A stretch of DNA of 64,000 bases from Synechococcus sp. 1G10 (lineage in GTDB: Bacteria; Cyanobacteriota; Cyanobacteriia; PCC-6307; Cyanobiaceae): assembly GCF_002252625.1 (NCBI RefSeq), contig NZ_NQKW01000011.1, forward strand, positions 21,512-85,511, in the 5' to 3' direction. This document shows, piece after piece, positions 18,031-27,317 of the stretch (the stretch's first letter is position 1; every line of letters begins with the position of its first letter). Under the pieces are notes generated by a model that did not search any database, was not told the DNA's origin, and saw only the letters and a program-made list of their open reading frames with translations. A program made the position numbers and the translations under genes.

Positions 18031-20391
18031 TCAGTTAGCGCCCATGATCGCGTTAGCCAGCATCTCCTGGAGCCTTTGCTGATCCTCAGGGCTCAGCTTC
18101 TCCGGCTCCAGCACCACCATGAAACGATGCAATGTGCCGGTGAAGGCATAGGGCATCTTGTCCACATAGTCCTCCGATGTCGGCGTGCCGAGGTCCATGC
18201 CGATGTCAAAGGTCTCGTCGAGCGAGTAGCGCGCGATCGTCGTGTGCTCGACCCGGCCTTCGGCAATCTGTTGGTCGTCAACGAACAGCGTCGCCACGCC
18301 GCCCTTGCCGATGCCGCCGCCGTCATACTTGAACCTCACGCGGACGACGTGGTGCCCAGGCGGAATCCGCTTTTCGGAGGCCGTCTTGTACTTGTGTGCG
18401 GGCTGGTTGGAGTAGGCGGAGACGAAGCGCGGACGACTGTCGTCCAGCCATAGACTCCAGCCTCCGTAGCGCCCGCCGACCGTCGCGAGCACGCCGCTGG
18501 CGCCACCTGAGGGGATGACGATCTCGGCGGCGATCGTGAACGACTTGTTCTTGAAGTCGGGTGCCGCAGGCTCGGGGATCCGTACCGTCCCTGCGTAGTA
18601 GGTGTACTCGGTGCGGCCGCCCTGGAGTGTCGGCTTGATGCCCGGGTAGAACCTAGGCACGAAACCCGAATCGAGCGGGTAGACGTTGAATTTCTTCGCT
18701 TCCACGTCGAAGGCCGCCTGCAGTTCCTTGAGCTTCTCGGGATGCTGGGCCGCGAGGTTGTTCGCCTGACTGAAGTCTTCAGCCACGTGATAGAGCTCCC
18801 ATTGGAAGTCATCGGGGTCGACCTCGGCCCTGGTCAGCCACGGCAGCCGCAACGGTGTGGTGCTGGCCATCCAGCCATCCTTGTATAGCCCGCGGTTGCC
18901 CAATAACTCGAAATACTGAACCGGGCGGCGCGTTGCAGCCGCCCCGTCGTCGAGGGAATAGATCATGCTGACTCCGTCGATCGGCTTCTGCTCGACCCCG
19001 TCGAGGACATCGGGCGGCGTGATGCCGGCCGCCTCGTAGATCGTGGGCGCGATGTCGATCACGTGGTGGAACTGCGAGCGGATCTCACCCAGCTGCTTGA
19101 TCCGATCGGGCCAGGACACCACCAGCCCGTTGCGCGTGCCGCCGAAGTGCGACGCGACCTGCTTCATCCATTGCAGCGGCGAGTCCATCGCGTGGGCCCA
19201 GCCGACCGGGTAGTGGTTGTAAACCTTGGGCCCGCCGAGTTCGTCGATCATCGACAGCAGGAAGGGCAGGTCCTCCGGCACACCCTGAGCGGCGCCGACC
19301 TCGTTGGTCGTGCCCTGCGGCGTCGTGCCCTCGGCGCTGGCACCGTTGTCGCCCATCAGGTAGAAGATCAGCGTGTTGTCGAGCTGGCCTGATTGCTCCA
19401 GCTCATCGAGGATGCGGCCCACCTGGTGGTCGCAGAACGCGAGCGCCGCTGCGTACACCTCCATCATGCGGCTGAAGAGACGCTTGCGATCGGGATCAAG
19501 CGAGTCCCAGGCTGAGATCACGTCCGGTCGCGGCGTGAGCTTGGTGCCCGGCGGCACGATGCCCATCCGGATCTGGCGGGCCAGTGTTTCTTCGCGGATC
19601 TTGTCCCAGCCCTGGTCGTACTTGCCCTTCTGCTTGGCGATCCACTCCTTCGGCGCGTGGTGGGGCGCATGCGCAGTTCCCGTCTGGTAGTTGATCAGCC
19701 AGGGCTTGTCCGGCGCAACGGCATTGCGGTCGCGGATGAACTTGATCGCGTGATCGGCAAGATCGGCGTCCAGGATGTAGTCAGACTTGCCCGTTGCTGG
19801 TTGGATCGGGGTGATGTTCTCGTAGAGGTTCGGGTGCCATTGACAGGAGTCACCGCCCAGGAATCCGTAGAAGTACTCGAAACCCAGCCCGACCGGCCAG
19901 AGATCGAACGGGCCAGCCTGGCTCGTCATCCAGTCGGGCGTGTGATGAGCCTTGCCGAACCAGGCCGTGTTGTAACCGTTGGCCTTGAGCACGGAGCCGA
20001 TTGTGCCCGCGCTCTTCGGCAGGATGGAGTTGTAGCCGGGGTAGCCCGTAGCCATCTCGGTGATCACGCCGCTGGCAACGGAGTGATGGTTACGGCCGGT
20101 GATCATCGCCGCCCGCGTCGGTGAACACAGGGCAGTTGTGTGGAAGGTGTTGTAGCGCAGGCCGGTGGCGGCCAGGCGCTCGAAGTTGGGCAGCTCAATT
20201 GGGCCGCCGAAGGGCGAGGTGGCTCCAAAGCCGACATCATCGGTGAGGATGATGAGCACGTTTGGTGCTCCCTTTGGAGCCTCGACTCCCTTGGGAAAGT
20301 CTGGGGTGGAGGCCTTGGCGGTACGGCCGATCGTTCCTTGGAAGGGTTGTTCCGGCTTGGGCAGGATGACCCGATCGTTCTCGTTCGTCAT
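18031..20391 (-). CDS. Arylsulfatase-type sulfatase (large form, 786 aa)
   Basis: 786 residues from ATG 20391. A paralogue of the neighbouring 794-residue enzyme with the same layout: metal-binding PNVLIILTDDVGFG, the formylglycine site Cys89 in ALCSPTRAAMITGRNHHSV, the second metal motif LMGDNGASAEG, and a C-terminal beta-rich domain (GGWSLWLDDSRPRFV, VATLFVDDQQIAEGRVE). No export signal. The 54-base gap to the downstream sulfatase suggests cotranscription, with this gene before the 794-residue one. The two differ enough (for example in TGKSDYILDADLADHAIKF versus the other copy) that they may act on different sulfate esters. Confidence 0.9.
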   Translation of the reverse strand: MTNENDRVILPKPEQPFQGTIGRTAKASTPDFPKGVEAPKGAPNVLIILTDDVGFGATSPFGGPIELPNFERLAATGLRYNTFHTTALCSPTRAAMITGRNHHSVASGVITEMATGYPGYNSILPKSAGTIGSVLKANGYNTAWFGKAHHTPDWMTSQAGPFDLWPVGLGFEYFYGFLGGDSCQWHPNLYENITPIQPATGKSDYILDADLADHAIKFIRDRNAVAPDKPWLINYQTGTAHAPHHAPKEWIAKQKGKYDQGWDKIREETLARQIRMGIVPPGTKLTPRPDVISAWDSLDPDRKRLFSRMMEVYAAALAFCDHQVGRILDELEQSGQLDNTLIFYLMGDNGASAEGTTPQGTTNEVGAAQGVPEDLPFLLSMIDELGGPKVYNHYPVGWAHAMDSPLQWMKQVASHFGGTRNGLVVSWPDRIKQLGEIRSQFHHVIDIAPTIYEAAGITPPDVLDGVEQKPIDGVSMIYSLDDGAAATRRPVQYFELLGNRGLYKDGWMASTTPLRLPWLTRAEVDPDDFQWELYHVAEDFSQANNLAAQHPEKLKELQAAFDVEAKKFNVYPLDSGFVPRFYPGIKPTLQGGRTEYTYYAGTVRIPEPAAPDFKNKSFTIAAEIVIPSGGASGVLATVGGRYGGWSLWLDDSRPRFVSAYSNQPAHKYKTASEKRIPPGHHVVRVRFKYDGGGIGKGGVATLFVDDQQIAEGRVEHTTIARYSLDETFDIGMDLGTPTSEDYVDKMPYAFTGTLHRFMVVLEPEKLSPEDQQRLQEMLANAIMGAN

Positions 20392-20501
20392 GACTTCTCC
20401 TTGGGGTGTGTGAAGGGGGTTTTCATCGTGAGTTGTTTAGATCTAGGGCCAGCATGCAGTTGGAAAGATTCCAAGCGATGGGGAACGGGTGGGTAGGCTG
20501 T

Positions 20502-21866
20502 TCATGGGCTCAATGCCTGCTTCGGGTTGAAGTCGAGCGGTGCGCCCTTGGGCACGGCGTCGCCCTGGAGTGATCGCCGGAACGCAGTGGCCCTGGGTGC
20601 AAAAATCTTATACATGACCCAGGAATGGAGCTGACCATAGTTGTAGGGCGTGTTCTCATCGGGATTCACCGTGAGGTTGTAGATGTGGGGTGTCGCCAGC
20701 TGCTGGATGGCTGCTGCGCCATGCTCGATGATGTGGGTGAGAACCTTGAAGTTGCGATAGCGCATGCCAACAAACAATTCATCGAAGAACATCCAGAAAT
20801 GTTCGCGCTCGGAGTGGTCCTGAGCTCCAGACAAAAAGCTGGATTGATCGATTCCATCGAGCACTCGATCAGTTGGCAGCAGTTCCTCGTGGCCGATCAG
20901 GTGCAGAAGCGACGGGTACCAGTCGACGATGTGAAACATCTCATCGCTGGCACCCTCGCGGAGCTTGCCGGGCCACTGCGCGAGACCAACGGTTCGGTTG
21001 TTGCCTTCATAGGTGGAGAAGTAGCCGCCCCGCCAATTGCCCTGAGCCCCTTGATTGTTGGGAGCATGGAATGTGGTATCGCGGCCGTTGTCGCCGGCGA
21101 AGATCACGATGGTGTCATCGCGCACGCCAAGCTCGTCGAGCAGGTCGAGCAGGCGCTGAAAATCAGCGTCGATCATCTGAATGCAGTCGGCCACTTCGCC
21201 GCCATCGGAGGAGTCGAGGAAATCCTGACGCGGCAGCATGGGGAAGTGGGTCTGCGAGTGGTTGAAGTAGACGAAAAATGGCTCTTCGGCGGTCACGGCG
21301 TCGCGCATCCACCCCTCGGCCTTCTCGAGGAACTCCAAGTCGATGGTCCTGCGGACCTCAAGATCCAGGACCTTGATCTTCTCGAGATGGCCGGGCCCGG
21401 TTGACTCGATCACATGCTCGGGCTCAAGGCCGGCGCGCTGGAACCACTTATCGCTCGGCCACAGGGCCACATCCCAGGTCTCACCGATGCCGTACCAGTA
21501 GTCAAAGCCGTGATCGGTGGCATAGCGGCCGGGCTCATTGCCACAGTGCCATTTGCCGAGGATCGCATTGCGGTAACCGAGCTGCTTGAGCGAATCGGCC
21601 AGTGTCACCTCCCACGCCACCAGCCCAACTCCTGGCAATGCCGAGGTACAGCCGGTCCGCAGCGAATGGCGTCCGGTCATCAGCGCTGAGCGCGACGGGG
21701 TGCACTGGGCCTCGACGTTGTAATTGGTGAGCTTGAGACCATCGTCTGCGAAGCGGTCGATGTTGGGCGTCTTCGCGCCGATGGTGATGCCGCCGCCGTA
21801 GCAGCCGACGTCACCAGTGGAAATATTCTCCACATGAAAGAATAGGATATTCGGACACTTTCCCAT
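20502..21866 (-). CDS. Sulfatase (454 aa) with altered N-terminal metal motif
   Basis: 454 residues from ATG 21866. The formylglycine site is Cys55 in AQCTPSRSALMTGRHSLRTG (C-x-P-x-R), and the distal metal motif IVIFAGDNGRD is intact. The proximal motif, normally a double Asp (ADDxG), reads PNILFFHVENISTGDVGCYGG here, so Glu13-Asn14 stand in place of Asp-Asp. Other sulfatase landmarks (LGKWHCG, FFVYFNHSQTHFPML) are present, so it is probably active, with either changed metal binding or substrate range. No signal peptide. Transcribed in the same direction as the two larger sulfatases and probably first in that run. Confidence 0.88.
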   Translation of the reverse strand: MGKCPNILFFHVENISTGDVGCYGGGITIGAKTPNIDRFADDGLKLTNYNVEAQCTPSRSALMTGRHSLRTGCTSALPGVGLVAWEVTLADSLKQLGYRNAILGKWHCGNEPGRYATDHGFDYWYGIGETWDVALWPSDKWFQRAGLEPEHVIESTGPGHLEKIKVLDLEVRRTIDLEFLEKAEGWMRDAVTAEEPFFVYFNHSQTHFPMLPRQDFLDSSDGGEVADCIQMIDADFQRLLDLLDELGVRDDTIVIFAGDNGRDTTFHAPNNQGAQGNWRGGYFSTYEGNNRTVGLAQWPGKLREGASDEMFHIVDWYPSLLHLIGHEELLPTDRVLDGIDQSSFLSGAQDHSEREHFWMFFDELFVGMRYRNFKVLTHIIEHGAAAIQQLATPHIYNLTVNPDENTPYNYGQLHSWVMYKIFAPRATAFRRSLQGDAVPKGAPLDFNPKQALSP

Positions 21867-22116
21867 GATTCAAGACTCTAAACTGATGGCTGTCGGGCCA
21901 GCATCTGCATCATAACTGCTGCATTCGTTGGCTTCATTAAATCTTGCTTAAGGCATCAAGTCCAGCGTATGTAGAATCGTTAAGCATGGCTGCCGGCGGC
22001 GCACGAGGTCCATTGATACGTCTAAAATAATTAGGTTAGCAATGTGCATTTATCTCAAGATAATGTGATACATTGCTGCCAAGTCAAATCAAACGCGCCG
22101 TTCTCGTAGCCGACAA

Positions 22117-22461
22117 ATGGAATCAAATTCAGAAATCGTCAAGGCAGCAGATTCATCCTTACGAACTAATCATGTCACGGCTACCAATGGAATTGACGAA
22201 GTAACGGAAGCAGCTCAAGCGTTAATTGATGCGCTGCAGAGATTGGCGCAGAGCGAGATCCAATCTGTATCCGACCATACGGAGGAACTGTATCAAGGTA
22301 TCGATAAAGCGGTGAAGAAACTCAGAGATGAACATGACCGTACTGTGCAAAAAGTTAGCAATCAGGTTGATGACATTGACGAACGCCTAACTGAAGCAGC
22401 CAAAGCGGCTTGGGCAATCCTCACCGCTCCTTCATCCAATTCCGAGTCTGCTTCAAGATAA
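22117..22461 (+). CDS. Small coiled-coil protein
   Basis: 114 residues from ATG 22117. Almost entirely helical and charged, with heptad-like spacing from about residue 28 to 100 (EAAQALIDALQRLAQSEIQSV, YQGIDKAVKKLRDEHDRTV, NQVDDIDERLTEAAKAAW). No signal peptide or membrane segment. It resembles phasin-like or chaperone-like coiled coils in form only; no family is recognised. It lies in an AT-richer stretch between the sulfatase run and the outer-membrane protein, which hints at transfer from another source. Divergent from the 454-residue sulfatase, with 250 bases between. Confidence 0.6.
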   Translation: MESNSEIVKAADSSLRTNHVTATNGIDEVTEAAQALIDALQRLAQSEIQSVSDHTEELYQGIDKAVKKLRDEHDRTVQKVSNQVDDIDERLTEAAKAAWAILTAPSSNSESASR

Positions 22462-22778
22462 AAGCATCTTGATTAGATAATACGTCTTGGCGGCTTTTGG
22501 GAGTCTCAGTTTGTGGGAGGCGCCGCAACAAGCCGCCATCAATTAATTCATCGCTAATGGAACACAGCGGCTGTAGTATCTCAGGAGAGAGCAATGAGTT
22601 TCCGGCAGCAGAGAGGCAAGATCTGCACCCGTTTCAGAGCGGATCTAGTACTTTACCTCAGCAGGGGTTCGCATGAATGTTGTGCGTCTTAGCTGCAAGT
22701 GTGATGATCGCAAGTATTCAGCATAGTTTTACCACTTGGATGCATTCCCAAGGCTGTACGATGAGGCGATGAGTAACT
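22462..22778. other. Intergenic region with a long-loop inverted repeat
   Basis: 317 bases without a gene I can support. The repeat TGGCGGCTT at 22488-22496 matches AAGCCGCCA at 22530-22538 exactly, enclosing 33 bases, and could form the base of a structured RNA or a terminator for the coiled-coil gene just upstream. No T-run follows. The rest is AT-rich and shows nothing clear. Confidence 0.35.
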
Positions 22779-23990
22779 TTATCTCTTCGGGAAGAGTAGC
22801 CGAATCTCGAATCGGAGAGTCCAGTCAGGCGCGTTATCTGGTTTGACAACATTCACAAACCCTTGCGCAATAGCATTGACCTTTTGTCCGCCAATGCCAA
22901 AAACACGACCAATGCCTCCCCCAACAGGAACCAGCCACTGATTCCCCTTATCGGCCATAAAGTTAGCTTGTACAATGGGGCTACTGGTTAAATACCAGCC
23001 ACTATTAAGATTATAATTTACAAATGGTTGAATCGTCAGTTGGCTCACTTCGAGGCGATTGCTATCTCCGCCAACGGACCAGACATTGTTGGCAACACCC
23101 CCGAAGACGAAACGGTCAACGACTGCGGTGAAGATCGCTGCTGGGCCGATACTCCACTTGCCTTGACCCAAAGACCTGCTGGTCGCCGTAGGTGCGACAA
23201 ACGTTGGGCCAAAACCCCAATTGATACTGCTGGCGCGCTTGGGCGAAAAGTAGAATTGCGGTTGGATGTCACCTAAACCAAATCGATTCGAGTCAGTTTC
23301 ACTGAATGGCGGTTGATAGATAACGGGTACAATAGTACGAGTAATCAGCACAACATCATTGCTAATTGAAATGGGAATGATCGGCTGGATCAGCATCACG
23401 TTTTGGGCTTTTTCTAGGAGCCCCGATCCAAGGTTAATATTGTTCTGAAACGGCACACTGATCATGTTAGCGATCGGATTCTGATTCTTCCTTGCTAGTA
23501 CTGAATCACTATCTGAGTAGAGAGGATCAGAGAAGTAGTTTATTTGTGTGGTCGCCTTTGAATCTGGCGATGCCTGCAAGTCGCCGTCCGCTATGAGATG
23601 AGAGCCATTGCTGAGAAGTTCATCCTTTGAAACCGACAGAAATCCAGTAGATTTAAGCTCATCGGGGAGAAGGTCACAAGCAGAATAGTTAGCCTTGTAT
23701 TTCATACGTTTGTGATCAGCACCATCTCTATTACTTTTGGGGCCTGACGCAGCAAGCCTTGCATGCGGAGCGAAGCAGGCTTGCCCCGTCTGCTGGTCTC
23801 TTTTGCCAATGGGCTGAGTAACTGATGATTGCGGTGTTAAGAAAGTTGCCTGAGCATGAACGGGCATTGACCAAATGAATGCAGATATAGCCGAACATGC
23901 AGCGAAGAGCCAACCCATTCTTAAGGGTGAGGCCTTAGCAATCAAGATGTGGCGAATTGACTCTCGTTGATAAGAGAATTGGCTATGCAT
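22779..23990 (-). CDS. Outer-membrane beta-barrel protein
   Basis: 403 residues from the ATG at 23990, or about 379 from Met25, which begins a good signal peptide (GWLFAACSAISAFIWSMPVHAQA). A variable, charged region follows. From about residue 170 alternating hydrophobic strands appear: NPIANMISVPFQNNINLGSG, NVMLIQPIIPISISNDVVLITRTIVPVIY, FGLGDIQPQFYFSP, SINWGFGPTFVAPTAT, and a terminal FEIRLLFPKR with an aromatic near the C-terminus. This is the pattern of transporter-like beta-barrels of the phenol-degradation MetA/neuromodulin-like type. A likely role is passage of small organic compounds through the outer membrane, which would suit the sulfatase setting; that is inference. Codon use is more AT-rich than the core genes. 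Confidence 0.65.
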   Translation of the reverse strand: MHSQFSYQRESIRHILIAKASPLRMGWLFAACSAISAFIWSMPVHAQATFLTPQSSVTQPIGKRDQQTGQACFAPHARLAASGPKSNRDGADHKRMKYKANYSACDLLPDELKSTGFLSVSKDELLSNGSHLIADGDLQASPDSKATTQINYFSDPLYSDSDSVLARKNQNPIANMISVPFQNNINLGSGLLEKAQNVMLIQPIIPISISNDVVLITRTIVPVIYQPPFSETDSNRFGLGDIQPQFYFSPKRASSINWGFGPTFVAPTATSRSLGQGKWSIGPAAIFTAVVDRFVFGGVANNVWSVGGDSNRLEVSQLTIQPFVNYNLNSGWYLTSSPIVQANFMADKGNQWLVPVGGGIGRVFGIGGQKVNAIAQGFVNVVKPDNAPDWTLRFEIRLLFPKR

Positions 23991-24115
23991 TCTGATTTCA
24001 GCACTTGGATCAAGTCAGAGTTGTTTTGACTGATTCTTGATTCGGGTCTGGCTAGTCCTCGTCCGTGAAGACTGGCAAGGGAACAGAATTCTGTACCCTC
24101 GTGCTGACGATCCAC

Positions 24116-24619
24116 CTAAGGCGTCGACGGAGAGTCTGCGGAGGCGAGTGCTTCACGCAGCTCTGACTCGCGCGTTTCGTCGAGCGAGGTGTGCAACACG
24201 ACGCCACCGTGAACCTTGATCTCTGCCAGCACCTTGTCGGCAGTCATGTCCTGGACAAGAACAAACAGGGCGGCATCGCCAGGCTTGAGGGCTGCTCCGA
24301 GCTCCATCATGAACGCATCGTTGATCCCAACGTCGCTCAGCGCACCGGAGATCGCTCCCCCTGCCGCTCCGGCAGCCACACCCAAGAGTGGATTGAGGAA
24401 AATCATCCCGATCAGCAGGCCCCAGAAGCTGCCGCCAGCTGCACCGGATGCGGTGGTGTTGAACAGCTGATTGAGCTTCACCCTCCCCTTGTCGTCGCGG
24501 GTGACGATGACCAGGTCGTTGAATTTGATCAGATAGCGCGTCGCGAGGTCGAAGACAAGGTCGCGAACGTCCTCCGCCTTCTTTTCGGAGGGGTAAACAA
24601 TGGCAACCAAGCTAGACAT
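24116..24619 (-). CDS. DUF1269 membrane protein
   Basis: 167 residues from ATG 24619. Soluble N-terminal part (SSLVAIVYPSEKKAEDVRDLV, DDKGRVKLNQLFNTTASGA), then a Gly/Ala-rich hydrophobic hairpin (SFWGLLIGMIFLNPLLGVAAGAAGGAISGALSDVGI), then an FVLVQDMTADKVLAEI C-terminal part. This is the standard layout of DUF1269 (TM_helical-hairpin) proteins, whose function is unknown though often stress- or envelope-linked. Divergent from the AraC regulator with about 140 AT-rich bases between, so the two may share a control region. Confidence 0.8.
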   Translation of the reverse strand: MSSLVAIVYPSEKKAEDVRDLVFDLATRYLIKFNDLVIVTRDDKGRVKLNQLFNTTASGAAGGSFWGLLIGMIFLNPLLGVAAGAAGGAISGALSDVGINDAFMMELGAALKPGDAALFVLVQDMTADKVLAEIKVHGGVVLHTSLDETRESELREALASADSPSTP

Positions 24620-24761
24620 GTAAACTTTAAATTTTATCTTTACCTATAATGGCGTAATCAACACCAATCAAGTGGCCCCGTTCTTGCAATTTATTTCCGA
24701 CAAGCCCGCAGGTGCCTTATGATCTCTTCATATTTGGTTTGTGGTTGACCTTCGGCGTGGC

Positions 24762-25748
24762 ATGGACAGCCCTAACCCCGAAAAGAAACCCACAGAGCTG
24801 ATCCTTCAGCGCTCCTATATCGATATAGATGATTTGGCTGCGAGCCTGGGTGCGCGTCGCTCCTTGCAGTTGATGCGTCTTGATATTCAGAGTTTCCAGG
24901 CCAATCTGACACTCGCGGAGTTCGATTCCTTCCAGCTGCTGGTGACAGAATCTGCCTGCCCCCTACATATCGTTGGCGATCGAGTCGGAGACTACCTCGA
25001 TTTTGCCTGTATTCTGCGACCCGGAAAGGATCGGCCTGTCTCTCATAAGATACCCGTCAGCCTGGACATGCTGTTTGGCTTTGACCCCAGCCGGGGAGGA
25101 GACCTTGTCTTGCCGGCCAGTTGCAGAATGGCGGTGTTTCAAATCAAGCAAACAGTGTTTGAGGACTATTTGCAGATTATGAATCGATCAGATATTGATC
25201 AACGCTTCTTGTCAAGACATTGTATTCGCCTTCCAGCCGAGATGCCAGCCATCCGGGGCTATCTCAATCAGCTGCTCCATGTGAGCCAACGCCATCCCCA
25301 TCTTCTGCGTCAACCCCATCTGCAACGACTGGTGCTTGAAGACTTCCTGCAACTGTTGGTCAGCAGCTTGCCAGCTCCAACTCACAAACAGTTCTTGTCC
25401 CCAAAGCCTTTTCGACGCGCTGAGCTTGTCGATCATGCCGTAACGCACATGAGAGCCAACGTTAGTCGAGCACTGACCCTCAAGGATCTCTGCATGGCAT
25501 TGAGTACCAGCAGTCGAGCCCTTAATTATGGATTTAATGAGGTGTTTGGAACCAGCCCCATGGCCTACCTCAAATACTTGAGGTTGCATAGTGTCCGCAG
25601 AGCCCTGCAGGCAGCGGATCCAAGCGAAGCCACCGTGTGGTCGATCTCCACGCAGTTCGGATTTTGGAGTAGAGGGCATTTTGCGAGTGCCTATGCTGAG
25701 CTGTTTGGCGAGACTCCCAGCGCAACATTGGCGAAGGCTCGGCTGTGA
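24762..25748 (+). CDS. AraC-family transcriptional regulator
   Basis: 328 residues from ATG 24762 (GTG 24741 would add seven). The N-terminal two thirds resemble the AraC-binding-like ligand/dimer domain (DYLDFACILRPGKDR, LDMLFGFDPSRGGDLVLPASC). The C-terminal 100 residues hold the two helix-turn-helix motifs (LTLKDLCMALSTSSRALNYGF, WSISTQFGFWSRGHFASAYAE) and the conserved GTSPMAYLKYLRLHSVRRAL between them. The effector is unknown. A paralogue lies at 34669-35646 beside the second sulfatase pair, so both may control sulfate-ester use. Divergent from DUF1269. Confidence 0.85.
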   Translation: MDSPNPEKKPTELILQRSYIDIDDLAASLGARRSLQLMRLDIQSFQANLTLAEFDSFQLLVTESACPLHIVGDRVGDYLDFACILRPGKDRPVSHKIPVSLDMLFGFDPSRGGDLVLPASCRMAVFQIKQTVFEDYLQIMNRSDIDQRFLSRHCIRLPAEMPAIRGYLNQLLHVSQRHPHLLRQPHLQRLVLEDFLQLLVSSLPAPTHKQFLSPKPFRRAELVDHAVTHMRANVSRALTLKDLCMALSTSSRALNYGFNEVFGTSPMAYLKYLRLHSVRRALQAADPSEATVWSISTQFGFWSRGHFASAYAELFGETPSATLAKARL

Positions 25749-25950
25749 TTGTAGTACTTAAAGTATGGCTTTTAGCTGTCAAACTCTGATCAATCTTAGT
25801 CCATACTGGAGTGATTGAATTCCTGCGAACCAGGCCGATTCTTCCAGTCTTGGCCGGGCCCACAGGGGCGCAATAAGTCAAGCAAGTGGATGAATCTATG
25901 ATTAGTTCTATAAATTAGCTCTCCACCCTTGAAGGCTCCTTGGGCGCTTC

Positions 25951-26655
25951 TCAGCCTGCCTGATTCAGCCACTTAACATAGGGGCTGCGGCGAACGTCGA
26001 AATAGTGCGACAACACCTGATACCAACTGAGCAGTGTCGTCACTAGCAGCGAGCCTGCAATCCGATCCATAATTCCAAGCGTCCACTCTCGAACAGCAGG
26101 ATCTCTCAGCCCGCCCACCACAATGCCTCGAAAGGCTGGGAAGGTGGCTGTCAAGAGAAGGGTGGAGACGACGATGGAGAAGGCACCGACGATGCTCTCC
26201 GCACGACGCTCGCGTAGCGCATTGAAAAAGCCCTTGGAGGTGATCGTACCAACGATATGTGATTGTCCTTTTGTGCTTAACAGGTACACGTGTCTTTCGA
26301 AGCGAAGTCGCTTCGATCGCCTTAGGCCCCTCGATACGATATGCAGCCTGCCCACGATTTCTTCAACGCTGCTCATCAGACGTTCGGGATCGTCGTTCAC
26401 TAGTCGGAAGACGTAGCTGTTGTGTTCCGGATGACTGACAACACCCCCTGTTTTGGTGCGATAGTGTTGAATTGGATACTTGAGAGAGGCGCGGGCTGAG
26501 TTATTTTCAGCCTCTGACAGATTCTGCATGGCCTGCTCTGCTGCAGCAAGAAGGTCTAACTCCTCTGAATCGCTTGGCCACCAACTAGCTGCTAAAAGCA
26601 GCTCCTGGAGAGCCCTGGGTGCGACTGAAGTTGTGAGCGTCAGCCTGACTTGCAC
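25951..26655 (-). CDS. Hypothetical protein with C-terminal membrane segments
   Basis: 234 residues from a GTG at 26655. The N-terminal 140 residues are soluble and mixed alpha/beta (LKYPIQHYRTKTGGVVSHPEHN, RLVNDDPERLMSSVEEIVGRL, LLSTKGQSHIVGTI). Two hydrophobic segments follow: SIVGAFSIVVSTLLLTATFPA and IAGSLLVTTLLSWYQVLSHYF. This suggests a small inner-membrane protein with a cytoplasmic sensor-like part. I do not recognise the family. It lies in the AT-richer part of the accessory block. Confidence 0.6.
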   Translation of the reverse strand: MQVRLTLTTSVAPRALQELLLAASWWPSDSEELDLLAAAEQAMQNLSEAENNSARASLKYPIQHYRTKTGGVVSHPEHNSYVFRLVNDDPERLMSSVEEIVGRLHIVSRGLRRSKRLRFERHVYLLSTKGQSHIVGTITSKGFFNALRERRAESIVGAFSIVVSTLLLTATFPAFRGIVVGGLRDPAVREWTLGIMDRIAGSLLVTTLLSWYQVLSHYFDVRRSPYVKWLNQAG

Positions 26656-26809
26656 ATTACACCTCGGCTTCGGCCGACAATGACCTCAAGAGGAGGCGCG
26701 ATGACTGATCCCGAGGCAATGCTCTGCCTATGGAATTCCACCTTTTTGCGCCGAGGATGCCTGTTCATTAGCCTGTCCATAGGCGGAGAAACTGATAATC
26801 AGAAGTAGC

Positions 26810-27034
26810 TCACTCTCTGGACCACTTCAGCTGAAACTCAATTTCTTCGTCTTCCTCCGAACGTTCGTGTTCAATGCTGAATTTGGCACGAACTGGTACA
26901 TAGATGCGCTCGCCTGCAATCTGGATCTCGAAGCGCTCTCCACTCTCAATGGCATCGGCCAGACGCCGAAGCTTGGCAACGACATCGGCCTTTGGGTAAT
27001 CTTTCTCAACATCTCGTTGTGGCTTTTTACCCAT
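26810..27034 (-). CDS. Amphi-Trp domain protein
   Basis: 74 residues from the ATG at 27034, chosen because the family begins shortly before the conserved part; a longer in-frame start at 27172 exists. Visible features are VVAKLRRLADAIESGERFEIQIAGERIYVP, an acidic middle (HERSEEDEEIEFQ) and a terminal LKW. This matches the short amphi-Trp domain family, in which an amphipathic strand ends in a conserved Trp. Function unknown; members occur in archaea and bacteria, often next to stress genes. Likely cytoplasmic. Confidence 0.7.
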   Translation of the reverse strand: MGKKPQRDVEKDYPKADVVAKLRRLADAIESGERFEIQIAGERIYVPVRAKFSIEHERSEEDEEIEFQLKWSRE

Positions 27035-27317
27035 TGTTCCAGTCTTTGATTGATTGTTTTGCGAAGACACGCTGCTCATCATTAATCGGTTCCAAGGACT
27101 AGACGACATGGATACTACACAAGAGTGCTGGGGCTGCTCATCTGTTTCAGCCAGTTTTGGCGCCATTACCACTTTGCTTGATGAGACCCCGCAACAGCTT
27201 CCCTTCCGTTAGCACAGCTCAGACTTGGAGGGAGGGTGTTCAAGTCTCCGAGGCTGAGTTAATGGGGTCAGATCAAGCTTTGGGTTGATTAGGGTTCTGC
27301 TTGGAGCACTTGTTGTG

